DNA of 64,000 nucleotides. Source: Luteimonas sp. MC1750. Lineage in GTDB: Bacteria > Pseudomonadota > Gammaproteobacteria > Xanthomonadales > Xanthomonadaceae. The notes beneath the pieces are model-generated. The model was not told the origin of the DNA and did no database searches. It worked only from the letters and a program-made list of their open reading frames with translations. Below, piece after piece: positions 1-8,906 of the stretch (positions within the stretch are counted from its first letter, which is position 1; the number at the start of each line of letters is the position of its first letter). Both the position numbers and the translations under genes were made by a program. Location: NCBI RefSeq assembly GCF_016615955.1, contig NZ_CP067113.1, forward strand, positions 930,001 to 994,000. The letters run 5' to 3'.

Positions 1-778
1 CATCGTCGGCGCCAACCACGCGCGCTACCGCCGCAGCGGGAATTCCTATGACCTGGGCTTCGACCAGACGACGAAGCACACCAGCCCCTACGGCGGCCTG
101 ACCTTCGACTTCACCGACCGCGTGCTCGGCTATGTCAGCTACTCCGATATCCATCAGCCGCAGGACCAGGTGGATGCCAACGACCGCTACCTCGACGCCA
201 GCCAGGGCGTGAACTACGAGGCGGGCATCAAGGCCGACTGGCTGGACGGGCGGCTGCTGACGACGGTGGCGGTGTTCAAGGCCGACCAGGAAGGCCTGGC
301 CACGCCGACGGGCCAGTACAACGAGTTCGGCATGGCGATCTATGCGCCGGTGGACGTGCGCTCGAAGGGCGTGGAGCTGGAGGCGGTGGGGCGGATCACC
401 GATCACCTGGATCTCGTTGCCGGCTACACCGCGCTGCGGCTGGACGGCCTCGACGGCCGCGACACCTATCCCTGGGTGCCGCGCCGCACGGCCAACCTGC
501 TCTTGAGCGGGCGCTTCCCGGCCTACGAGGCGCTGTCCTGGGGCATTGGCGGGCGCTGGCAGAGCGGCATCTTCAATACCGAAGCCAGCGGCTTCCGCGT
601 GCGCCAGGACAGCTACGCGGTGGCGAACGCATTCGTCGCCTGGGACTTCGCGCCCGACGCCACGCTGCGCCTCAACGCCAACAATATCACCGACGAGAAG
701 TACATCAACACGCTGCGCTACAGCGGCTATTACGGCGCGCCCGCGAACTACACGCTCAGCCTTGACTGGAGGTTCTGA
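1..778 (+). CDS. TonB-dependent siderophore receptor, C-terminal part
   Basis: The reading frame is open from base 2 and ends with TGA at 776-778, so this is the C-terminal part of a gene that starts before the window. The segment YVSYSDIHQPQ is typical of the barrel of ferric-siderophore receptors (FhuE/FpvA/FoxA group). The alternating beta-strand pattern runs to a final LSLDWRF with a terminal phenylalanine, the usual outer-membrane barrel end. It would import a ferric siderophore across the outer membrane using TonB energy. The stop overlaps the ATG of the DUF3649 gene, and PepSY and DUF3325 genes follow, a known iron-uptake arrangement. The substrate cannot be read from this fragment. 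Confidence 0.93.
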   Translation, partial: IVGANHARYRRSGNSYDLGFDQTTKHTSPYGGLTFDFTDRVLGYVSYSDIHQPQDQVDANDRYLDASQGVNYEAGIKADWLDGRLLTTVAVFKADQEGLATPTGQYNEFGMAIYAPVDVRSKGVELEAVGRITDHLDLVAGYTALRLDGLDGRDTYPWVPRRTANLLLSGRFPAYEALSWGIGGRWQSGIFNTEASGFRVRQDSYAVANAFVAWDFAPDATLRLNANNITDEKYINTLRYSGYYGAPANYTLSLDWRF

Positions 779-1185
779 TGCCGTCGCGTGCCACGCCCGC
801 CACGCCCGCCACGCCCGCCACGCCCGCCACGCCCGCTCCGTCGGCTACCCGAGCTGTACGCGCCAGGCATGCGGTGCGCAACGCAGCAAACACGCCCGCT
901 GTCTCGACGCGGCTGGCTGTGCTCGCACGCCTCGCCGCCGCCGTGCTCGGCGGCTACGGCTTGGCCTGGGGCCTGGTGGCCGCGTGCACCAGCCTGGCGG
1001 TCGCGGCCGGCATGGGCTTCCACGACGCGGAGTTCCTGTCGAGCCTCGTTGGCGTGCTGGCCTTCCTCGGCGCGCTGCTGTGGGCGATCGCGGCACGTCG
1101 GCTGTGGCCGGTGTGGGCTGTGCTGCTGGGCGGCGGTGCGCTACTTGCCGGCGTGGGCTCGGCCGTACAGGCCGCATTGATCTGA
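778..1185 (+). CDS. DUF3649 iron-uptake inner-membrane protein
   Basis: 135 residues. The ATG at 778 overlaps the receptor stop by one base (TGATG), so translation is probably coupled. After a low-complexity N-terminus with five Ala-Thr-Pro units, there are three hydrophobic segments at about residues 45-75, 85-105 and 112-132, matching the small DUF3649 membrane proteins found beside TonB siderophore receptors. The family has no proven activity. A supporting role for the PepSY-type reductase encoded next is inferred from the operon. The GAGGAGG at 1184-1190 at its end serves the next gene. The ATP-repeat leader is unusual for the family, and the true start could lie downstream of it. Confidence 0.8.
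   Translation: MPSRATPATPATPATPATPAPSATRAVRARHAVRNAANTPAVSTRLAVLARLAAAVLGGYGLAWGLVAACTSLAVAAGMGFHDAEFLSSLVGVLAFLGALLWAIAARRLWPVWAVLLGGGALLAGVGSAVQAALI
791..835 (+). repeat. Five tandem copies of a 9-bp unit
   Basis: The unit CCACGCCCG occurs five times in succession at 791-835, inside the first codons of the DUF3649 gene, and encodes a run of Ala-Thr-Pro. Because the unit is a multiple of three, copy-number change would alter leader length without shifting the frame. Confidence 0.95.
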
Positions 1186-1199
1186 GGAGGATGCAGCCG

Positions 1200-2915
1200 A
1201 TGTTCGCCACCTTCCGCCAGGCGATGGCCTGGCTGCATACCTGGTTCGGCCTGGTGCTGGGCTTCGTGCTGATGGCCGCGTTCTTCTTCGGCGCGCTGTC
1301 GGTGTTCGACCGCGAGTTTGACCGCTGGGCGATTCCGGCCACGCGCATCGAGCCGCAGCCGATGCCCTCGTACGAAGCCGTGCTGCGCCCGGCCTTCGAG
1401 CGCATGCAGCCGACGCCCGAGGCCATCGACGCCATGCGCCCGCGCGCCAACGGCGCGCTGCCCGAACGCTTCGACACCATCGCCTACTGGAGCGCCTACA
1501 CCACCCACCGCGACCCGGTGGTGGCGCTGTTCGCCGGCTTCGAGGTGCCCAACGCCAGGCACCCCGGTGAGCAGATCCATGCCGAAGCCACCGTCGACCC
1601 GCGCGACGGCCACGTGCTGCGCGACGACCGGCTGAAGGTCGGCAGCGGCTTCTTCTATCCCATGCACTACGGCCTGACGCTGGACTGGAAGAACCTCGGC
1701 ATCTGGATCGTCGGCTTCTCGGCGCTGGTGATGCTGGCGGCGCTGGTAAGCGGCGTGGTCATGCACCGGAAGATCTTCCGCGAGTTCTTCACCTTCCGGC
1801 CGGGCAAACAGCGGCTGCGCAGCGTGCTCGACCTGCACAACCTGACCGGCGTGGTGGCGCTGCCGTTCCACTTCTTCTTCGCGCTGACCGGGCTGCTGAT
1901 CTTCGCGGCGACCTACTACTTCCCGCTCGGGCACACCCAGCTGCACGAGCTGCACGACCGCGCCGCCGCACTTGAAGCGCAACAGACCGGCCTGCCGCAC
2001 GAGCGCGCCGGCGTGCCGGGTGGCCTCGCCAACGTCGACGCGATGGTGGCCGACGCGCGCGCGCGCTGGGAGGCGGCGGGCAAGGCGGGTGACGTCGGCT
2101 TCCTGGTGCTGATGCACGTGGGCGACGCCAACGGCTACGTGAGCGTGTACCGCGCCGGCACCGACCGCATCGCACTGGTCGGCGACGGCATCCACTTCAA
2201 GGCCGCCACCGGCGAGCTGATCCGCGTCGATCCGCCGCCGACCGCCGTGGGCCGCGTGGCCGAGTTCCTCACCGGCCTGCACCTGCAGCATTTCCGCCAC
2301 TGGCTGCTGCGCTGGCTATACGTGTTCGGCGGGCTGGCGGGCGCGGTGTGCATCGCGACGGGCTTCGTGTTCTTCGTCGAGAAGCGCAAGCGCCAGCACG
2401 CGGCGCGCGGCGTGCAGGGCGCGCGCGTGGTCGATGCGCTGGCGGTGACCACGGTGACCGGCATGGTGGTGGCTACGCTCGGCATCCTTGTCGCCAATCG
2501 CCTGCTGCCCGTGGACCTGCCCGCGCGCGGTGACTGGGAGCAGCGCGCCTTCTGGTTCACGTGGCTTGCGGCGCTGCTGCACGCGGGCTGGCGCAGCGCG
2601 CCGGTAACCAAAGGATTGCCGAATCCCGCATGGCGCGAACAGACCTGGGCGATCGCCGCGCTGGCGATTGCGGCGGTGATGCTCAACGGGCTCACGACCG
2701 GCGACCATCTGCTGCGCACGTTGGCGGACGGCTACTGGCCGGTGGCGGGCGTGGACCTGGCGCTGCTCGCCGTGGCGGCCATTGCAGGCTTCACGGCACG
2801 CTGGCTGGGCCAACGCGCCCGGGCGGTTCCGGCTGAACAAGGCGTCCCTCGGGCCGCCGTGCAGCGTGCGGCGCGACTGTCCGGAGCGGCTGCGCGGGAT
2901 CCGGGACATGCATGA
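1200..2915 (+). CDS. PepSY-domain iron-regulated membrane protein
   Basis: 571 residues from the ATG at 1200, which lies 9 nt after the strong GGAGG at 1186-1190. The alternative ATG at 1191 touches the ribosome site and is unlikely. The N-terminal segment WLHTWFGLVLGFVLMAAFFFGALSVFD and three later membrane anchors, with a large periplasmic region between, are the pattern of PepSY-associated TM proteins. Several histidines sit at membrane edges, which in this family are thought to bind haem for reduction of ferric siderophores. That function is by family, not demonstrated here. The last third carries extra hydrophobic helices. The stop overlaps the start of the DUF3325 gene by 8 nt. Confidence 0.88.
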   Translation: MFATFRQAMAWLHTWFGLVLGFVLMAAFFFGALSVFDREFDRWAIPATRIEPQPMPSYEAVLRPAFERMQPTPEAIDAMRPRANGALPERFDTIAYWSAYTTHRDPVVALFAGFEVPNARHPGEQIHAEATVDPRDGHVLRDDRLKVGSGFFYPMHYGLTLDWKNLGIWIVGFSALVMLAALVSGVVMHRKIFREFFTFRPGKQRLRSVLDLHNLTGVVALPFHFFFALTGLLIFAATYYFPLGHTQLHELHDRAAALEAQQTGLPHERAGVPGGLANVDAMVADARARWEAAGKAGDVGFLVLMHVGDANGYVSVYRAGTDRIALVGDGIHFKAATGELIRVDPPPTAVGRVAEFLTGLHLQHFRHWLLRWLYVFGGLAGAVCIATGFVFFVEKRKRQHAARGVQGARVVDALAVTTVTGMVVATLGILVANRLLPVDLPARGDWEQRAFWFTWLAALLHAGWRSAPVTKGLPNPAWREQTWAIAALAIAAVMLNGLTTGDHLLRTLADGYWPVAGVDLALLAVAAIAGFTARWLGQRARAVPAEQGVPRAAVQRAARLSGAAARDPGHA

Positions 2916-3246
2916 GCCCGGCGCCACCACGTGGCTGCTCGCCGCCGCAGCCTGCGCCTTCGCCGGCATGGGCTGGCTGGCCCTCGCCATGCCCGTGCAC
3001 GCACTGCAGGCCTGGGGCGCACCGCCCTCCGCGGCCCAGCTCGCGCGCCTGCGCTGGCTGGGCGGCAGTGCCGTGCTGCTCGCATTGGCCTGCTGCCTCG
3101 GCAGCGACCACGCCACCATGGCGGTGCTGGTGTGGGTGATGCTGCTCGCGGCGGCGGCCGTCGCGATGGCGCTCGTGATCGCTGGTCGCCCCCGGCGCCT
3201 GCGGCTGCTCGCGCCGTGGGTGCGACCGCAACCTGCGATGAGCTGA
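2908..3246 (+). CDS. DUF3325 iron-uptake membrane protein
   Basis: 112 residues starting MHEPGATTWLL. The ATG overlaps the end of the PepSY gene by 8 nt. An upstream in-frame start would add a basic stretch with no membrane character, so it was not used. Three or four hydrophobic helices fill almost the whole protein, as in DUF3325 proteins, which nearly always sit at the end of TonB receptor/DUF3649/PepSY operons. The biochemical role is unknown. It is probably a subunit or chaperone of the inner-membrane siderophore-iron reductase. Confidence 0.8.
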   Translation: MHEPGATTWLLAAAACAFAGMGWLALAMPVHALQAWGAPPSAAQLARLRWLGGSAVLLALACCLGSDHATMAVLVWVMLLAAAAVAMALVIAGRPRRLRLLAPWVRPQPAMS

Positions 3247-3330
3247 TCCGGCCGGGCGCGAGCCAGGGACGCAGGTTCGTCCGTGCATTCACGACCCCGG
3301 AACACCGGCTGCAGGATTCTCACCTCCGCC

Positions 3331-3639
3331 ATGCATCTCGTCGAACTCTTCCTCCCGCTGCGCGACAACTCCGGCGCGGCGTTCCCCAAGGCCCTGTACG
3401 ACAGCGTCCGCGCCGAGCTTGCGGACGTGTTCGGCGGCGTCACCGCGTTCACCCGCGCGCCGGCCTCCGGGCTGTGGGAGGACGACGAGGGCGAGGTGCA
3501 GCGCGACGACGTGGTGCTGTTCGAGGTGATGGTCGACAACGTCGACCACGCCTGGTGGCGCAACTACCGCGGGACGCTGGAACAGCGCTTCGACCAGGAC
3601 GAAGTGCTGGTGCGCGCGACCGCCGTCGAGCGGCTGTAG
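3331..3639 (+). CDS. Conserved hypothetical protein, 102 aa
   Basis: Starts MHLVELFLPLRDNSG and ends with TAG. The protein is small, soluble and rich in Asp/Glu. Alternating hydrophobic residues around VVLFEVMVDNVDHAWW and a final DEVLVRATAVERL suggest an alpha/beta dimeric barrel fold, but I recognise no catalytic motif. There is no signal peptide. It stands alone between the iron operon and the dioxygenase gene, with 84 nt before it. Codon use matches the neighbours and supports a real gene. Function unknown. Confidence 0.75.
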   Translation: MHLVELFLPLRDNSGAAFPKALYDSVRAELADVFGGVTAFTRAPASGLWEDDEGEVQRDDVVLFEVMVDNVDHAWWRNYRGTLEQRFDQDEVLVRATAVERL

Positions 3640-3685
3640 CGGGGCTGGACGTAGACTGCAGCATCACCCCGCCCGGAGTCGCCCC

Positions 3686-4549
3686 ATGGCCATCCAGCCC
3701 CTGATGCCGGCCGCCTTCCTCGGCCACGGCAGCCCGATGAACGCATTGGAGCGCAACCGCTTCACCGAGGCCTGGCGCGCGTTCGGCGCCGCGGTGCCGC
3801 GGCCGCGCGCGATCCTGGCGGTTTCGGCGCACTGGTACGTCAACGCCACGGCGGTGACCGCGATGCCGCGGCCGCGCACCATCCACGACTTCTACGGTTT
3901 CCCGCGCCCGCTGTTCGAGGTCGATTACCCGGCGCCCGGCCTGCCCGAGCTGGCCGAGGAAGTCGCCGACGTGGCGAAGCCGGACTTCGTCGGTCCGGAC
4001 CACGATGGCTGGGGCCTCGACCACGGCACCTGGTCGGTGCTGGTGCACGCCTTCCCCGACGCCGACATCCCGGTGGTGCAGCTGTCGATCAACGCGCAGA
4101 AGCCGCCCGACTGGCACGTGGCGCTGGGCGCGCGGCTGGCCGCGCTGCGCGAGCGCGGCGTGCTGGTGGTGGGCAGCGGCAACGTGGTGCACAACCTGCG
4201 CGCGATGGACTGGAGGCAGCCGGACGCCGGCTTCGACTGGAACGAGCGCTTCGACGCGCATGCGCAGCAGCTGCTGGCCGAGCGCCCGGGTGACGCCGCG
4301 GGGCTGGCCACGCATCGCGACTACGCGGCGTCCGCGCCCACGCCGGAACATTTCCTGCCGCTGCTGTACCTGGCCGGCATGGCCGCCGCGGCGGGGAACG
4401 GCGCCGACGTGCTGGTGGAAGGGCCGGCCTATGGATCACTGTCAATGACCTCGTACACCGTGGGCGCGCCGTGTCCGCCGCCCAGCGAGGTCGAAGACGG
4501 CGCCGCGCCGCCGTCCACCATCGTGCCAGCCGACGCGTCCAACCTGTAG
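3686..4549 (+). CDS. ygiD: 4,5-DOPA-type extradiol dioxygenase (LigB family)
   Basis: 287 residues. The N-terminal FLGHGSPMNALE, then VSAHWYV, LDHGTWSVLVH and GNVVHNLR are the conserved histidine motifs that hold the active-site metal in the YgiD/DODA family. These enzymes cleave catechol rings next to a hydroxyl group, and the E. coli member acts on L-DOPA. The physiological substrate in bacteria is uncertain. The C-terminus after SYTVG carries an extra Pro/Ala-rich tail of about 25 residues, longer than usual. The MATE gene begins 7 nt after the stop, so the two may be co-transcribed. Confidence 0.9.
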   Translation: MAIQPLMPAAFLGHGSPMNALERNRFTEAWRAFGAAVPRPRAILAVSAHWYVNATAVTAMPRPRTIHDFYGFPRPLFEVDYPAPGLPELAEEVADVAKPDFVGPDHDGWGLDHGTWSVLVHAFPDADIPVVQLSINAQKPPDWHVALGARLAALRERGVLVVGSGNVVHNLRAMDWRQPDAGFDWNERFDAHAQQLLAERPGDAAGLATHRDYAASAPTPEHFLPLLYLAGMAAAAGNGADVLVEGPAYGSLSMTSYTVGAPCPPPSEVEDGAAPPSTIVPADASNL

Positions 4550-4556
4550 GCGCGCC

Positions 4557-5894
4557 TTGGCCGGACGCGACGGAGGGCTGACACGCGTCGCGGTGGCGCG
4601 CCTGGCCTGGCCGATCATCCTGGCCAACGCCGCCGTGCCGGCGCTCGGCCTGGTCGACACGGCGGTCATCGGCCACTACGGAACCGCGACCGAGCTCGGT
4701 GGGCTGGCGCTGGGCGCGCTGCTGTTCAACTTCGTCTACTGGAGCTTCGGCTTCCTGCGCATGGGCACCACCGGCTTCGTCGCCCAGGCCCGCGGGGCCG
4801 GCGACGAGGCCGAGGTGCGCGCGGCGTTCGCGCGCGCGCTGCTGCTGGCGGCCGGGATCGGCGTGGCGCTGCTGGCGCTGCAGTGGCCGGTGACGCGGCT
4901 CTACTTCGGCTGGATGGACGGCAGCGCGGCGGTGGAGTCGGTGTCCGGCGCGTACTTCCGCGCGCGCATCTGGGGCGCGCCGGCTGCGCTGTGCCTGTTC
5001 GCGGTCAGCGGCCTGCTGATCGGGCTGGGACGCAGCCGCGAGCTGCTGCTGGTCCAGCTGCTGCTCAACGGCCTCAACGCCGGGCTCGACCTGTGGTTCG
5101 CGGGCGCGCTGGGCATGGGCGCGCGCGGCATCGGCCTTGGAACCGCGATCGCGGAATGGGTCACCTGCGCGGTGGCGCTGCCGGTGGCGTGGCGCGTGCT
5201 GCGTGAACGCCACCAGGATCACGGACCGGTGCTGGCGTGGTCGCGCATCGCCGACCTGCCGCGCATCCGCCAGGCACTGTCGGCCAATGGCGACATCCTG
5301 GTGCGCACGCTGTGCCTGCTGTTCGCCTTCGCCTGGTTCGCCAGCGCCGGCGCGCGCTTCGGCGACGTGACCCTGGCCGCCAACCACATCCTGCTGCAGC
5401 TGGTGTCGTTCAGCGCGTTCTTCCTCGACGGCTTCGCCTTCGTCGCCGAGGCGCAGGTGGGCGCCGCGTGGGGCGCGCGCAACCTCTACGCGTTCCGGAG
5501 GTCGGTGCGACTCACCAGCGAGCTGGCCGTGGCCACGGCGCTGCTGCTGGCGCTGGCGATCCTGTTCGCCGGTGGTCCGGCGGTGCATGCGCTGACCAGC
5601 CTGCCGGCCGTGCGGGAAGCGGCGGTGCTGCACCTGCCATGGGCCGCGCTCTATGTGCTGGTGTCGGTCGCCGCGTTCCAGCTGGACGGCGTGTTCATCG
5701 GAACGACCCGCACGCGCGAGATGCGCAATGCCGCGCTGCTTGCGCTGGCGGTCTTCCTGCTGGTGGCGTGGCCCGTGGCCGCAGCCTGGGGCAACCATGG
5801 GCTGTGGGCGGCCTTCGTGATCCATGTAGTGGCCCGCGCGGTGGCGTTGTGGCCCTATCACCGGCGGCTGCAGGCGGAGATGGCTTCAGGCTGA
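4557..5894 (+). CDS. MATE-family efflux transporter (DinF type)
   Basis: 445 residues, predicted inner-membrane protein with about 12 helices. The N-terminal segment LAWPIILANAAVPALGLVDTAVIGH is the signature of the DinF branch of multidrug and toxic-compound extrusion transporters, which export organic cations in exchange for Na+ or H+. The chosen start is a TTG at 4557, only 7 nt after the preceding stop and with a weak ribosome site. A GTG about 35 nt downstream would remove part of helix 1 and is less likely. Substrate unknown. Confidence 0.9.
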   Translation: MAGRDGGLTRVAVARLAWPIILANAAVPALGLVDTAVIGHYGTATELGGLALGALLFNFVYWSFGFLRMGTTGFVAQARGAGDEAEVRAAFARALLLAAGIGVALLALQWPVTRLYFGWMDGSAAVESVSGAYFRARIWGAPAALCLFAVSGLLIGLGRSRELLLVQLLLNGLNAGLDLWFAGALGMGARGIGLGTAIAEWVTCAVALPVAWRVLRERHQDHGPVLAWSRIADLPRIRQALSANGDILVRTLCLLFAFAWFASAGARFGDVTLAANHILLQLVSFSAFFLDGFAFVAEAQVGAAWGARNLYAFRRSVRLTSELAVATALLLALAILFAGGPAVHALTSLPAVREAAVLHLPWAALYVLVSVAAFQLDGVFIGTTRTREMRNAALLALAVFLLVAWPVAAAWGNHGLWAAFVIHVVARAVALWPYHRRLQAEMASG

Positions 5895-5915
5895 GACCAG
5901 TGCCTCGGCGTCGAA

Positions 5916-6764
5916 TCAGCGGATCAGCGCATCCGGCCGACCGTTGGGCTGTCCTGCCGCCGCGGGTCGTGCATCCGCGTGACCGCCCACGGCCTGCTGA
6001 GCCTCCTGCACCCCATCGATTGGCGTCGCCTTGGGGAAGTGCTCGCGCAGCGCGTCGACGCCGGACTGCGGCCGCGCGAGGTCGCGCAGCTCCCGCCGCG
6101 ATTCGCGCCGCTCGCCGGTGTCGATGTCCATGCGCCGATCGCGTTCGGCCAGCAGCGCCGGATCGAGCTCGCCATCGCGGTTGAACGACCACGCCAGTGC
6201 CGCCGGACCCAGCGGCAGCGCATCGCCCGGCTCCACGCCGTGGCGCGTATTCCAGGTGTGCCAGGTCTTGCCATAGCTGTTGATCTTCTGCCGCATCAGC
6301 GCGTGTTCCGCGGCTTCCGGGATGCCCGGCGCGACCAGCTGGCCGCTCAGGATCTCGGCATTGTGCGGATGCCAGTAGGCGCGCTCCTCCTGCGGCAGGC
6401 GCTCGAACGCCGCCTCGGAGATGATGTATTCGACCCCGTTGAGGTTGGCATCCGCACCGTTGCCGTCGAAGAGGGCGCACTGCGCGAAGTCCTCGTTGAC
6501 CTGCCGGCAGAAGTGGTGGGCCTCCATCTGAATGTGCGGCGCGTCCTTCATCGGATGGAAGCCGATCAGGTGCATGTCGAGCGCTTCCACCGGCGCGGTG
6601 TCCTGCAGTGCGCGGGCGCCGGTCTCGAGCACGGCGGTGCCGGGTGCCTTGGGTGCGCCGGCCGGTTCGGGCGACGGGACCTCGCCGTCACCGGTGCAGG
6701 CGGCGAGCGAGAGGGCAAGGAGCAGGCCGGTCGGCCCGGCCTGGAAGCGTCGTGATCGGTCCAT
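5916..6764 (-). CDS. OBAP/DUF1264-family lipoprotein
   Basis: 282 residues. The N-terminus has a lipoprotein signal with a lipobox ending LSLAAC at about residue 23. The core reads LIGFHPMKDAPHIQMEAHHFC, then a conserved QCALFD, GVEYIISE, YWHPHN and YGKTWHTWN, which matches the DUF1264 family (plant oil-body-associated proteins and bacterial homologues). Bacterial members are exported but have no established activity. The many conserved His and Glu residues suggest ligand or metal binding. The C-terminal 60 residues are Ala/Arg-rich and poorly conserved. It is transcribed alone, convergent with the MATE gene. Confidence 0.85.
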   Translation of the reverse strand: MDRSRRFQAGPTGLLLALSLAACTGDGEVPSPEPAGAPKAPGTAVLETGARALQDTAPVEALDMHLIGFHPMKDAPHIQMEAHHFCRQVNEDFAQCALFDGNGADANLNGVEYIISEAAFERLPQEERAYWHPHNAEILSGQLVAPGIPEAAEHALMRQKINSYGKTWHTWNTRHGVEPGDALPLGPAALAWSFNRDGELDPALLAERDRRMDIDTGERRESRRELRDLARPQSGVDALREHFPKATPIDGVQEAQQAVGGHADARPAAAGQPNGRPDALIR

Positions 6765-6992
6765 GCGGCGAGGATGCGCCGCGCGGTGTCGATGCGCGGT
6801 GCACGCTGGGCCAGCGCCTCGGCGCAGGCTTCACCGGGCGCGCGAAGTCGGCGACCTGGAGGATCCGGACGCCGAAGACGACGGCTGGACGGCGCCCGGG
6901 TTCCGCGCGGCGCACCGGCAGATGACACGGGTCACGCCGTATTGACCGTCCATCGGCCAACGTGGGGTCCTTCCTTCCCGACGGAGTTCCGC

Positions 6993-7397
6993 ATGGCCCA
7001 GGTTCCCTCAGAAGCGCTCGTGGTCGTGGCCGATGGCACCAGTGCCCGCCTGTTCCGCAATGCCGGTGAAAAGGGCGCGATCGCGCTCCACCAGGTCGAC
7101 CTGCGCGAGCTGGTCAACATGGACGACGACGGTCCCGCCGGCCGGATGCCGCACGAGTCCACCGGCTCGCAGATCGACGAGGCCACCTTCGCCAAGCAGC
7201 TGGCGAACGCGCTCAACGAGGGTGCGCTGAAGCAGGACTACGCGGACCTGGTGCTGATCGCCGACCCGACCACGCTCGGCCGCATGCGCCCGCTGCTGCA
7301 CAAGGAGGTCCAGCAGCGCCTGAAGCTGGAGGTGCCGAAGACCCTGACCAATTCGCCGCTGCCGGACATCGAGACGGCGCTGCGCAGCCACGACTGA
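6993..7397 (+). CDS. Host-attachment / baeRF family 12-like protein
   Basis: 134 residues beginning MAQVPSEALVVVADGTSARLF, with a CGGAG ribosome site about 10 nt upstream. The segments VVADGTSARLFRN, LVLIADPTTLGRMRP and VPKTLTNSPLPDIE are characteristic of the family first called proteins required for attachment to host cells and later grouped with bacterial release-factor-like (baeRF) domains. No catalytic activity is established. The protein is cytosolic. The thioredoxin gene starts 9 nt after its stop, suggesting a two-gene unit. Confidence 0.82.
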   Translation: MAQVPSEALVVVADGTSARLFRNAGEKGAIALHQVDLRELVNMDDDGPAGRMPHESTGSQIDEATFAKQLANALNEGALKQDYADLVLIADPTTLGRMRPLLHKEVQQRLKLEVPKTLTNSPLPDIETALRSHD

Positions 7398-7406
7398 GGC
7401 AAGCCG

Positions 7407-7760
7407 ATGGATGACGCCACCAGCCCCGGCCGATACCAGGCGGACTACGCCGGGCAGGAACCCGCGCGCAGCGACCTGGACGCGATGGAAGGCACGCTGC
7501 TGCTGGAGTTCGGCGCGCCGTGGTGCGGCCATTGCCAGGCCGCCCAGCCCGCCATCCGCGCGCTGCTTGCGCGACGGCCGGGGGTCGGGCACATCAAGAT
7601 CGAGGACGGCCGGGGGCGCCCGCTGGGGCGCTCCCTGCGCGTCAAGCTGTGGCCGACGCTGGTGCTGATGCGCTCGGGCCAGGAGCTGGTGCGGGTGGTG
7701 CGTCCGGTCAGCGATGCAGACCTGGAGCCCCTGCGCGACGCGCTCGCACGCGCGCCCTGA
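7407..7760 (+). CDS. Thioredoxin-family protein
   Basis: 117 residues. The active-site motif is APWCGHCQAAQP, and the cis-proline segment LWPTLVLM is also present, so the fold and the redox-active cysteine pair are intact. The CGHC centre resembles protein disulfide isomerase rather than the CGPC of classical thioredoxin, which usually means a more oxidising potential. There is no signal peptide, so a cytosolic reductant or stress-related exchange role is inferred. It follows the baeRF gene at 9 nt and converges with the histidine kinase gene. Confidence 0.9.
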   Translation: MDDATSPGRYQADYAGQEPARSDLDAMEGTLLLEFGAPWCGHCQAAQPAIRALLARRPGVGHIKIEDGRGRPLGRSLRVKLWPTLVLMRSGQELVRVVRPVSDADLEPLRDALARAP

Positions 7761-7769
7761 CGCGGCGTC

Positions 7770-8906
7770 TCACGCAGCCGGAGAGCGCGGCAGCCGCAGC
7801 GTGAAGCGTGTCGTGCCGTCCTCGGAGTCGGCCTGGACCGTGCCGGCGTGCGCCTTGGCGATCTGGCTGACGATGAACAGCCCCAGCCCCAGGCTTCCGC
7901 GTTCCAGCTCGTCGCTGGCCATCGCGCCGCGCCGCAGCGGTTCGAACATCAGTTCCAGCAGTTCCCGCGGAATCGGTTCACCGTAGTTGGAAACCACGAT
8001 CTCCACGGCCTCGCCGGCCTCGCCGGCTTCGCGCAGCTCGACGCCGATCCCGGTCCCGTCGCGGCCGTATTTCCAGGCATTGACGACCAGGTTCGAGAGG
8101 GCCTCGCGGATGGTTTCCGCGTCGAACATGCCCTCAAGGGCTGGCGGAGCGCGGAATTCGACCCGGGCCTCGGGCATCGACTGCAGCAGCACCCCGATCT
8201 CTTCGCGGCAGGCTTGCGCAAGGTCCACCTGCGTCCTCTGCACGTCGAAGCCGATGCCCATCCGGGCCCGGTTGTAGACCAGCAGCCTGTCCAGCAGCTG
8301 GCTCATGCGCTCGCCGCTGCTGATCAGCCGCTGCACGGCCTTTGCGACGGGGGCATCCATCGCCATGCGGGACAGGTGCTCGGACGTCAGCATGATCGCC
8401 GTCAGCGGCGTGCGCAGGTCGTGGCCGAGCACGCCCAGGAAGATGGCGCGCCAGCGATCGACTTCCTCCGCGTAGTACTTCACCGAGACCGCCACCGCCT
8501 CGTCGATCGCTTCGTTGAAGCGGGTAATGTCGGCTGGCGCGGCCCCGATCGCCTCCGGAGACTGGGCCCAGGCACGCAGCACCGCGGCTCGCATCGCGCG
8601 GTATTCCGCGACGAGATCGGAGATGCTGAAGCCACTGCGCGCGCGATGCAGGGCATGCGTCGCCGCGGGTGACCGCTCGTCGCTGACGTCCGACGGGCAG
8701 CGCCCTTCGGCCTTGGCGATCTCCTCGGCGGGCGTCTGCCGGGTGCGCAGGTCCTCGACGATGGTCGACAGGATCTGAGGCAGGTGGTCGCGCAGCTCCA
8801 CATCGTCGAGAGGGCTTCCGACTTCGATCGTCCTGGCGAACAGGATCGCCTCGTCGACGATCCTGGCCCGGTGTCCTTCGATGAAATCCGCCAGTCCGCT
8901 GTGCAT
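7770..8906 (-). CDS. Sensor histidine kinase with RsbRD-like N-terminus
   Basis: 378 residues from the ATG at 8906, preceded on this strand by GGGGAGGAA about 9 nt upstream. Residues 1-165 are helical, without membrane segments, and resemble the RsbRD N-terminal domain of stress sensors. The H-box is VLGHDLRTPLTAI, the N-box NLVVNAWKYG, and the G2 region LGLGLFIVSQIAKAHAG. The G1 region reads SNYGEPIP, as in several soluble kinases of this type. It is a cytosolic kinase with no response regulator next to it, so its partner lies elsewhere. It is divergent from the small protein/Mn-catalase pair, which it may control (inference). Confidence 0.88.
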   Translation of the reverse strand: MHSGLADFIEGHRARIVDEAILFARTIEVGSPLDDVELRDHLPQILSTIVEDLRTRQTPAEEIAKAEGRCPSDVSDERSPAATHALHRARSGFSISDLVAEYRAMRAAVLRAWAQSPEAIGAAPADITRFNEAIDEAVAVSVKYYAEEVDRWRAIFLGVLGHDLRTPLTAIMLTSEHLSRMAMDAPVAKAVQRLISSGERMSQLLDRLLVYNRARMGIGFDVQRTQVDLAQACREEIGVLLQSMPEARVEFRAPPALEGMFDAETIREALSNLVVNAWKYGRDGTGIGVELREAGEAGEAVEIVVSNYGEPIPRELLELMFEPLRRGAMASDELERGSLGLGLFIVSQIAKAHAGTVQADSEDGTTRFTLRLPRSPAA

